Source: CAYLZO01 sp964387775 (lineage in GTDB: Bacteria; Chloroflexota; Anaerolineae; JAAYZQ01). From it: a stretch of DNA of 8,446 nt. The number at the start of each line of letters is the position of its first letter. Position 1 is the stretch's first letter. The DNA lies in the NCBI GenBank assembly GCA_964387775.1, contig CAYLZO010000228.1, forward strand, positions 1-8,446, written 5' to 3'. The position numbers and the translations under genes are program-made. Below the pieces are notes generated by a model. It worked only from the letters and a program-made list of their open reading frames with translations, was not told the DNA's origin and searched no databases. Below are positions 1-5,404 of this stretch, piece by piece.

Positions 1-508
1 CAAAGTGTGGAACAGGAAAGCTCCCTAAATGGTGTGCGCCTTTTTCTGTTTGGCGGCGGTACACTTCCCCCAGTCGAGGGAGGTAGGGCGCATCCCTCCC
101 TGCCTCCGAGAGGGAAAGGGCGTAGGTCGTGGCGCCGTAGTATCCTCCCTCGACGACGACGATGCCTTCCTTGCCGCTAGCTGCACGGGCCATCTTGAGG
201 GCCAGCTCCACCGCCTCGCTGCCGGTGTTGAGCAGCACCACTCGGTTCAACTCGGCAGGCAGGATCTCGCCCAGCTTTGCCAGGGCCTCGTCGACCTCCA
301 CCGAGGGGAAGGCGGCCCCAACGTGGACCAGCACGCCCGCCTGGCTCCTGATCGCGTCCAGCCAGCGGGGGTGGCCGTACCCCAGAACGTTGCACCACGT
401 GCCCGAGAGCAGATCCAGGTAGGGCTTGCCCGAGCTGTCCCACACGGTGCAGCCCTCGCCGCGCGCAAGGGTGATCTCTTGCAGAGGATTGGTTTGCCAG
501 AGTTGCAT
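1..508 (-). CDS. Class III (PLP-dependent) aminotransferase, N-terminal part, cut by the left window edge
   Basis: Only the first 169 codons are inside the window, and the frame is still open at base 2. The product has the N-terminal layout of fold-type I class III aminotransferases (the acetylornithine/GABA/ornithine transaminase superfamily): a start resembling MQLWQTNPLQ, the segment SGTWCNVLGYGHPRW at residues 35-49, the PLP-phosphate-binding stretch NTGSEAVELALKMAR at 94-108, and GGYYGATT at 121-128. In many relatives the second Tyr of that last motif is His. The catalytic lysine lies beyond the window and cannot be checked. The ATG at 508 has GGAG at 516-519, seven bases upstream. The gene begins 25 bases after the PhzF-like stop, so the two are almost certainly co-transcribed. 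Substrate is unknown. The family call is firm; the subfamily is not. Confidence 0.9.
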   Translation of the reverse strand, partial: MQLWQTNPLQEITLARGEGCTVWDSSGKPYLDLLSGTWCNVLGYGHPRWLDAIRSQAGVLVHVGAAFPSVEVDEALAKLGEILPAELNRVVLLNTGSEAVELALKMARAASGKEGIVVVEGGYYGATTYALSLSEAGRDAPYLPRLGEVYRRQTEKGAHHLGSFPVPHF

Positions 509-533
509 CTGTGTTCTCCAGTTCAGTGTTGGG

Positions 534-1463
534 CTAAAACCGCACCGCTCCTTCGGCCACAGGCACCACCTGCCCGCCCACGCGCACGGCGCAGATCTCC
601 CCGTCTTTGCTATCGACCTCCACGAACAGCGTGCTGGGACGGCCGATCTCTGTGCCCTGCTCACTGACAAGAAAAGTGGTCGGCTCGGCGACGGGCACGG
701 CGCGGTGGTGGACCAGGTAAGCGGCCAACGCCCCGTTGGCGCTGCCCGTGGCCGGATCCTCCGGCACGCCCAGCAGCGGGGCGAACAATCGCACGTGGAC
801 CGTCGATTCCGGTCGCTCCGTCTTAAAGGTAAAGACCATCACGCATTCCGTGCCAACCGCGCGGCAGGCCCGGCCCAGGGCGGCGACGTTGAGCTGCCCG
901 GCGTCCAGGGCTTGCACCTCGGCCAGGGAGCGGACCGGGACCATCATCTGCGGCATGCCGGTGGAGACGACCTGCACGGGCAGCCCCGTCTCGGCGATGG
1001 CATCGGGGGACAAACCCAATCCCTCGGCCAGCTCGGCCAGCAGCGTAGCATCCAGGATACTGAGGAATGCCGGGTGATCCTGGGTCATCACCACCCGCTC
1101 TACCCGGCCGCCGGCGACGTGCAGGTCGGCGGGCAACACCCCCACCCCCAGCTCGAAACGCACCCGCGTCACCGGCTCCTGCAACGCCACGCGGTCCAGG
1201 TGGGCTAGCACCCAGTGGGTGCCGACGACGGGATGGCCGGCAAAGGGCAGCTCCTTGGCCGGGGTAAAGATGCGCACCTTGAAGTCGGCCCCCGGCGCCT
1301 GGGCCGGCAGTACAAACGTCGTCTCCGAAAGGTTCATCTCCCGGGCCAGGCGCTGCATCTCCTGGCTGCTCAACCCCTCCGCCTCGGGAAAGACGGCCAG
1401 CGGGTTGCCGCCGAATGGCCTGTCGGTGAAAACGTCCACCTGGACGAAGCGATATTCCTTCAC
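534..1463 (-). CDS. PhzF-family isomerase/epimerase-like protein
   Basis: The 309-residue product has the standard length and landmarks of the PhzF family (diaminopimelate-epimerase fold, two similar halves). The N-terminus contains VDVFTDRPFGGNPLAV (9-24). Glu47 in NLSETTFV is the family's catalytic acid/base. FAGHPVVGTHWVL spans 74-86, and EDPATGSANGALAAYL spans 235-250 with Asp236. PhzF itself isomerises trans-2,3-dihydro-3-hydroxyanthranilate in phenazine synthesis, but most genomic homologues have unknown substrates and no other phenazine genes are visible here, so that role should not be assumed. The start is GTG at 1461-1463, preceded by an AGGAGG-type site that straddles the stop of the upstream radical SAM gene, nine bases away. 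Translation is probably coupled to that gene. The class III aminotransferase follows after 25 bases. Confidence 0.93.
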   Translation of the reverse strand: MKEYRFVQVDVFTDRPFGGNPLAVFPEAEGLSSQEMQRLAREMNLSETTFVLPAQAPGADFKVRIFTPAKELPFAGHPVVGTHWVLAHLDRVALQEPVTRVRFELGVGVLPADLHVAGGRVERVVMTQDHPAFLSILDATLLAELAEGLGLSPDAIAETGLPVQVVSTGMPQMMVPVRSLAEVQALDAGQLNVAALGRACRAVGTECVMVFTFKTERPESTVHVRLFAPLLGVPEDPATGSANGALAAYLVHHRAVPVAEPTTFLVSEQGTEIGRPSTLFVEVDSKDGEICAVRVGGQVVPVAEGAVRF

Positions 1464-1472
1464 GAGTCCCTC

Positions 1473-2267
1473 CTATAGCTTGATCCTCAGATCCAGCCCA
1501 CGTTCCGATTGGAACCGCTCCAGGTCCTGCCGCAATTCGAGCCAGTAAGGATGGTCAGATGAAAAGGCAATCTGCCTGTATGGCTCGACCATCTCGGGGA
1601 AATAGCGATCCAGGATCCCCCGCACGTTGCGCCAGTTGCGGTCCTGCCGCGCTTCCATGTTCAAAGCATAGACCCAGATCGTATCTGCCCACGGAGCCGC
1701 CCACTCCACGAGACATTCCACGTCGGTGATGAAGGGCATCAGCGGACAGATCAATGCGTAGGTCCCGATGCCTGCCTCCTTGAGCGTTTTGAGGGCGCCG
1801 ATCCTCTGCTGGTTGGGCGGAGCGCCGGCCTCGAACAGCCCCCGGACCTGCTCGTCCTGGAACGCGAGCGAGACGCCGGCACTGGAACCGGACATCTTTG
1901 CCAGCAGATCGGCGTCACGGGCCACCAGCCCGGACTTGGTCAGGATGCAGACCGAGTGTCCCTTGCCCGCCAGGAGCTCCAGGACGCGGCGGGTCTGGCG
2001 TTGGACCTGCTCAACAGGTTGGTAGGGGTCCGTGTTCCAGCCCATGTAGATGCTCTGCGGCTCAAGGCCGGTGAGTTCTGTGCCCAGTTGCGCGATAATG
2101 TCCCGGTAGGTGAGGACCTCCCGCGTCCATTCGGTCTCGGCCCGGTTGAGGGCATAGCAGTAGGAGCAAAGGTGTTCGCAGCCTATGTAGGGATCGACCT
2201 GGTAGGTATGCCCCTGCAGGCTACAGGGCTGGAGGATCGGCCGGCGAGAGACCCGGCGCACGTGCAT
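1473..2267 (-). CDS. SPL-family radical SAM protein (SplB/COG1533-like)
   Basis: The 264-residue product carries the radical SAM cluster motif at Cys30, Cys34 and Cys37 (GCEHLCSYCYA), which would bind the 4Fe-4S cluster that cleaves S-adenosylmethionine. MGWNTDPYQPVE (75-86) and ILTKS (108-112) are typical of the family named after spore photoproduct lyase. Known lyases are longer (about 340 residues), and most COG1533 members are not DNA repair enzymes, so the substrate is unknown. The reading frame extends up to 2309, but the ATG at 2267 is preferred: it lies one base past the pdxT stop and is preceded by GGGAGGAG about six bases away, whereas a start at 2309 would overlap pdxT by 41 bases. 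This tight spacing puts it in the pdxT operon with likely translational coupling. It is followed nine bases later by the PhzF-like gene. Confidence 0.9.
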   Translation of the reverse strand: MHVRRVSRRPILQPCSLQGHTYQVDPYIGCEHLCSYCYALNRAETEWTREVLTYRDIIAQLGTELTGLEPQSIYMGWNTDPYQPVEQVQRQTRRVLELLAGKGHSVCILTKSGLVARDADLLAKMSGSSAGVSLAFQDEQVRGLFEAGAPPNQQRIGALKTLKEAGIGTYALICPLMPFITDVECLVEWAAPWADTIWVYALNMEARQDRNWRNVRGILDRYFPEMVEPYRQIAFSSDHPYWLELRQDLERFQSERGLDLRIKL

Positions 2268-2268
2268 T

Positions 2269-2871
2269 TCATGCTCCTCCCATTCCCGCCGCACGGCAAA
2301 GACCGACAAAGTAGCGGTGGAACCGGTCGTCGGCGGCCAGCTCGGGATGAAACGTGGTCGTCACCAGGATCCCCTGCCGTGCCGCCACAGGCAGCCCGTC
2401 CTCCCCTTGAGCCAGTACCTCTACCTCCTTCCCGATCCACTCGATGACCGGAGCCCGGATAAAGATCGCACGAAAGGGTCGTTCACCCAGCACAGGCACC
2501 GCCAGGTCTTGCTCAAAGCTGTCTACCTGGCGGCCATAGGCATTACGCCGGACCCTCACGTTCATCAACCCCAGGAGAGGCTGGCCCGGGGCGCCGTCGC
2601 TCATCTCTTTGGCCATCAAGATCGCCCCGGCACAGGCGCCCCACAGGGGCCGGCCAGAGCGAGCGAGGGACCGGATCGGCTCCAGCAGCCCCCAGCGTTG
2701 GATCAACCGGCCCATGGTCGTGGACTCTCCGCCGGGGAGGATCAGCCCATCCAGGCCGCCCAGGTGTTGCGGGAGCCGGACCTGCACGGAGCCTACACCA
2801 AGGTTTGCCAGGGCCTGCTGGTGTTCGGCGAAGGCGCCCTGCAGGGCCAGAACACCAACCCTTACTACCAC
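2269..2871 (-). CDS. pdxT: PdxT, glutaminase subunit of PLP synthase
   Basis: PdxT hydrolyses glutamine and channels ammonia to PdxS, which makes pyridoxal 5'-phosphate. The 200-residue product has normal length for the family and all key elements: VGVLALQGAFAEH (5-17), the oxyanion motif PGGEST (47-52), the nucleophile Cys80 in WGACAGAIL, RRNAYGRQVDSF (108-119), and the remaining triad His175 and Glu177 in FHPEL. The start is a GTG at 2869-2871, giving a 7-base overlap with the end of pdxS. No strong separate Shine-Dalgarno site is visible, so translation is probably coupled to pdxS, which would suit the assembly of PdxS with PdxT. The TGA stop is followed after one base by the radical SAM ATG. 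Confidence 0.97.
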   Translation of the reverse strand: MVVRVGVLALQGAFAEHQQALANLGVGSVQVRLPQHLGGLDGLILPGGESTTMGRLIQRWGLLEPIRSLARSGRPLWGACAGAILMAKEMSDGAPGQPLLGLMNVRVRRNAYGRQVDSFEQDLAVPVLGERPFRAIFIRAPVIEWIGKEVEVLAQGEDGLPVAARQGILVTTTFHPELAADDRFHRYFVGLCRAAGMGGA

Positions 2872-3764
2872 CCCCGCACGGCCAGCCGCTCGGCTTCGGG
2901 GATCTGGCTGAGGGTCAGGCCCACCATCGGCTCGCCCAGGTCGCGGCTGACCTCGACCAGGATCGATGGGTCGTCGTAGTGGGTCACCGCCTGGACGATG
3001 GCCTGGGCGCGGCGGGCAGGATCCCCACTCTTAAAGACGCCGCTCCCGACAAAGACCCCATCGAGGCCAAGCTGCATCATCAGCGCCGCATCGGCCGGCG
3101 TGGCGACGCCCCCGGCGGCAAAGTTGACCACCGGCAGCTTGCCCGTCTCGGCCACTTCTTTCACCAGCTCGTAAGGCGCCCCCATCTCCTTGGCCGCGGC
3201 CATCCACTCCTCGGAGGGCATGGTCGCCAGGCGCCGGATCTCGCCCACGACGGCCCGGGCGTGGCGCACCGCCTCGACGACGTTGCCCGTGCCGGCCTCA
3301 CCCTTGGTGCGGATCATGGCCGCCCCCTCGCCGATGCGCCGCAGCGCCTCCCCCAGGTCCCGGCAGCCGCAGACAAAAGGCACCCGAAATTGGTGTTTAT
3401 CCACGTGGTGTGCCTCGTCGGCCGGGGTGAGCACCTCACTCTCGTCGATATAGTCCACGCCCAGGGCCTCCAGCATCTGGGCCTCTACAAAGTGGCCGAT
3501 GCGGCACTTGGCCATGACCGGGATGGTGACCGTGTCCATGATCTCCCGGATCTTGTCCGGGTCGGCCATGCGGGCCACGCCCCCCTGGGCACGGATGTCG
3601 GCCGGAACCCGCTCCAGGGCCATCACAGCGCAGGCACCCGCGTCCTCGGCGATGCGCGCCTGCTCGGCATTGGTCACGTCCATGATCACGCCGCCCTTGA
3701 GCATCTGGGCCAGCCCTGCCTTCACCCGGAATGTGCCCGTCTCTTTTCCCTTTTCTTCACTCAT
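2865..3764 (-). CDS. pdxS: PdxS, PLP synthase catalytic (lyase) subunit
   Basis: PdxS condenses ribose 5-phosphate, glyceraldehyde 3-phosphate and ammonia (from PdxT) into pyridoxal 5'-phosphate, the deoxyxylulose-phosphate-independent route. The 299-residue TIM-barrel protein is highly conserved. Asp29 in VIMDVTNAEQA, Lys86 in VMAKCRIGHF and Lys154 in MIRTKGEAGTGN correspond to the catalytic Asp24, Lys81 and Lys149 of Bacillus subtilis PdxS. The phosphate-site segment FAAGGVATPADAALMMQLG and the GVFVGSGVFKS segment are also intact. The C-terminus ends shortly after IPEAERLA. The ATG at 3764 has an excellent AGGAGG nine bases upstream. It follows the regulator gene by 21 bases and overlaps pdxT by 7, so all three are one operon. 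Confidence 0.98.
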   Translation of the reverse strand: MSEEKGKETGTFRVKAGLAQMLKGGVIMDVTNAEQARIAEDAGACAVMALERVPADIRAQGGVARMADPDKIREIMDTVTIPVMAKCRIGHFVEAQMLEALGVDYIDESEVLTPADEAHHVDKHQFRVPFVCGCRDLGEALRRIGEGAAMIRTKGEAGTGNVVEAVRHARAVVGEIRRLATMPSEEWMAAAKEMGAPYELVKEVAETGKLPVVNFAAGGVATPADAALMMQLGLDGVFVGSGVFKSGDPARRAQAIVQAVTHYDDPSILVEVSRDLGEPMVGLTLSQIPEAERLAVRGW

Positions 3765-3766
3765 GG

Positions 3767-3780
3767 GTCAATACCTCCTC
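3767..3780 (-). promoter_or_regulatory. Strong Shine-Dalgarno site of pdxS
   Basis: On the minus strand the 21-base gap between the regulator stop and the pdxS ATG contains GAGGAGG, ending about nine bases before the start codon. It is the strongest ribosome binding site in the operon, consistent with PdxS, an abundant dodecameric enzyme, being made in excess over the regulator encoded just upstream. The gap is too short for an independent promoter with operators. Confidence 0.7.
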
Positions 3781-3785
3781 TTTTC

Positions 3786-5303
3786 TCAAACAATGGGCCG
3801 CGCCATCGCGGGTTGTTCGGTTTGGCGCTCCCCTCGCTCTCTGCGCAGCGCCATCAGCGCCTCTCCCAGGCGCCGGATCCCCTCCCGGATGTTCGCCTCG
3901 CCCTGGTAGCTGTAGTTCAGGCGAAATGCTCCCTGCCCGCCCCCATCAGCGTGGAACGCTTCGCCCACGACAAAGGCCACCTGCCGTCGCCCGGCCTCGG
4001 CCAGCAGATCTTGAGCGCGCAGCCCATCCTCCAGGTGGCACCACAGGTTGAAACCCCCTGCCGGCTCGTTCCAGCGCAGGCCCCGGGGGATATGCTCACG
4101 CAGAGCGGCCAGCATCGCCTGGCATTTGCGGGGGTAGACCTGCCGGAGTGTGTCCAGGTGCTCGTGCAGCCAGCCCTGGCCGATGAATTCGGCCAGCGCC
4201 CACTGGGCCAGGGTATTGCTGTGCAGGTCGGCGTGCTGCTTGACCAGGGCCAGGCGATCCACCACGGGGCGCGGCGCGACCAGCCAGCCGATGCGGATGC
4301 CGGGAAAGAGGATCTTGGAGAAGGTGGACAGGTAGATCACGTGTCCGTGGCGGTCCAGGGATTTGACTGGCGGAGGGGGCGGATCGTCAAAGTAGACCTC
4401 GCCGTAGGGATCGTCCTCCAGGATGGGCACCTGGTAGTGCTGCGCCAGGGACAGGAGCGCCTGCCGGCGTCCGTCGCTCATCACCTGGCCCGATGGGTTT
4501 TGGAAAGTGGGCAGGGTGTAGATCAACTGCGGGCGGTAGCGGGTCAGCAACCGTTCCAGGACGTCGGTCCGCATCCCCTCCTCGTCCACCGGCACGCCCA
4601 GCAGCCGCGCCCCGGCCGCCCGGAACAGGCTGATGGCACCCAGGTAGGAAGGCACCTCCACGATGACCAGATCCCCCGGATCGAGCAGGACGCGGGCCAC
4701 CAGGTCCAGGCCCTGCTGCGAACCGGACAGGACCATGACGTTGTCCGCTGAGGCAGCGATCCCCCGCCCGGTTGCCAGCTCGGCCAGCATCTCCCGAAAG
4801 GGCAGATGCCCCTCGGTGGGGCAGTACTGGAGCAGGCTCCGGCCATGGCGCCCCAGCACCGCCTCTGTGGCCCGGGCAAAGTGCTCCACCGGATAGAGGT
4901 CGGGGTCGGGCACGCCGCCGGCCAGGGAGATCACATCTTCCTGGGCACAGAGGGCGATCACGTCCCGGACGAGGGAATCCTGGCCACCCGGGCCGGCGAC
5001 AAAGAACTCGCCCCAGGGCAATGGCTGGGGCGGATAGCCGTCGGCATCGTAGCCGCCGGTCCCGGGGGTAAAGGAGACGATCGTTCCGCGCCCGACCCGG
5101 CCCTCTACCAGCCCGTCGGCGGCCAGCTCCTGGTAGGCGGTCGAGACTGTGGTCCGGTTGACGCCCATCGATTCGGCCAGTTTCCGTTCGGGGGGCAGGC
5201 GTGTGCCCAGGGGCAGATCGCCGGCCAGGATCAGGTCGCGGATCTGGTGCTTGATCTGCAGATAGAGCGGTTGGTCGCCTTCCCTGTTCAGTGGCCCCAG
5301 CAT
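3786..5303 (-). CDS. pdxR: MocR/GntR-type regulator with aminotransferase domain, probable PdxR (PLP-responsive regulator)
   Basis: This is a 505-residue fusion of a GntR winged helix (about 10-78; LPPERKLAESMGVNRTTVS is the recognition region) with a fold-type I aminotransferase domain (about 110-490). The PLP-binding features are kept: TLPTFQNPSG (263-272), EDDPYGEVYF (296-305) and the Schiff-base lysine, near residue 330, in STFSKILFPGIRIGW. MocR proteins of this type sense PLP through that lysine. Position immediately before pdxS and pdxT identifies it as a probable PdxR, though a MocR regulator of another pathway or an active GntR-fused transaminase cannot be excluded. A TTG at 5306 is possible, but the ATG at 5303 is preferred because AAGGAG at 5311-5316 is spaced seven bases from it. 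In many bacteria pdxR is divergent from pdxST; here it leads the operon, implying autoregulation from the upstream promoter. Confidence 0.92.
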   Translation of the reverse strand: MLGPLNREGDQPLYLQIKHQIRDLILAGDLPLGTRLPPERKLAESMGVNRTTVSTAYQELAADGLVEGRVGRGTIVSFTPGTGGYDADGYPPQPLPWGEFFVAGPGGQDSLVRDVIALCAQEDVISLAGGVPDPDLYPVEHFARATEAVLGRHGRSLLQYCPTEGHLPFREMLAELATGRGIAASADNVMVLSGSQQGLDLVARVLLDPGDLVIVEVPSYLGAISLFRAAGARLLGVPVDEEGMRTDVLERLLTRYRPQLIYTLPTFQNPSGQVMSDGRRQALLSLAQHYQVPILEDDPYGEVYFDDPPPPPVKSLDRHGHVIYLSTFSKILFPGIRIGWLVAPRPVVDRLALVKQHADLHSNTLAQWALAEFIGQGWLHEHLDTLRQVYPRKCQAMLAALREHIPRGLRWNEPAGGFNLWCHLEDGLRAQDLLAEAGRRQVAFVVGEAFHADGGGQGAFRLNYSYQGEANIREGIRRLGEALMALRRERGERQTEQPAMARPIV

Positions 5304-5310
5304 CAAATGG

Positions 5311-5316
5311 CTCCTT
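5311..5316 (-). promoter_or_regulatory. Shine-Dalgarno site deciding the pdxR start
   Basis: The plus strand reads ctcctt, so the transcript reads AAGGAG. It lies seven bases before the ATG at 5303, which favours that codon over the adjacent in-frame TTG at 5306. Confidence 0.75.
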
Positions 5317-5343
5317 TCGCCTCAGTGGATTGGTCCAATATCC

Positions 5344-5372
5344 ATTCTATCACGATCCAATGGCGCCGTAAA
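5344..5372 (-). promoter_or_regulatory. Sigma-70-type promoter of the pdxR-pdxS-pdxT operon
   Basis: On the minus strand a -35 element TTTACG (5372-5367; four of six matches to TTGACA) is followed after exactly 17 bp by a -10 element TAGAAT (5349-5344; five of six matches to TATAAT). Transcription would start near 5337, giving a leader of about 34 bases before the pdxR ATG, which is too short for a riboswitch. The promoter lies in the 85-base gap between the phosphotransferase-like gene and pdxR and is overlapped by ATTGGAY repeats. The call is by inspection and has no experimental support. Confidence 0.65.
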
Positions 5373-5378
5373 GGGCCA

Positions 5379-5404
5379 ATTGGACGGGTTATGACCCATC
5401 CAAT
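5379..5404 (-). repeat. Inverted repeat spanning the stop codon of the phosphotransferase-like gene
   Basis: Two 11-base arms, ATTGGACGGGT (5379-5389) and ACCCATCCAAT (5394-5404) on the plus strand, flank a 4-base loop. Ten of 11 positions pair in DNA, and the eleventh would be a G-U pair in the minus-strand transcript. The TAA stop at 5391-5389 begins in the loop and runs into one arm. The outer parts of the arms are the ATTGGAY motif. No run of U follows, so a rho-independent terminator is unlikely. A protein-binding dyad is the favoured reading; an RNA 3'-end or processing hairpin is the alternative. Confidence 0.55.

Larger units (their letters stand above)
5329..5404. promoter_or_regulatory. 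Array of ATTGGAY repeats, candidate PdxR/MocR operator
   Basis: Copies of ATTGGAT/C occur on the minus strand at 5404-5398, 5361-5355 and 5339-5333, and on the plus strand at 5379-5385. The 5329-5339 copy forms the odd-centred palindrome ATTGGTCCAAT over the predicted transcription start. CCAATTGG (5376-5383) sits just upstream of the -35 element, and one copy lies in the promoter spacer. The three minus-strand copies are 43 and 22 bp apart, close to four and two helical turns, so they would face the same side of the DNA. Direct repeats in helical phase are a known feature of MocR-type binding sites. Assignment to the adjacent regulator is inference from position. Confidence 0.6.

Noticed and set aside
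426..1208. A 260-codon open frame on the plus strand
   Set aside because: It is antisense to the PhzF-like gene and the aminotransferase start, with a low-complexity Gln/His/Gly-rich translation.
534..1463. Phenazine biosynthesis cluster
   Set aside because: Only a PhzF-family protein is present, and homologues are widespread in bacteria without phenazines. No phzA, B, C, D, E or G neighbours are visible.
2805..4751. A 648-codon open frame on the plus strand
   Set aside because: It is antisense to pdxS and the MocR regulator, both with unmistakable motifs. Long shadow frames are expected opposite GC-rich genes, and its translation (His/Gln/Gly-rich, no domain) looks like a reverse-strand artefact.
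5304..5337. A PLP or other riboswitch in the pdxR leader
   Set aside because: The predicted leader is only about 34 bases and contains little beyond the Shine-Dalgarno site, so it is too short for a known aptamer.
5379..5404. Rho-independent terminator after the phosphotransferase-like gene
   Set aside because: The stem is good, but the transcript after it reads TGGCCCTTTACGG with no U-run, and the stop codon lies inside the hairpin. Readthrough into the pdxR operon remains possible.
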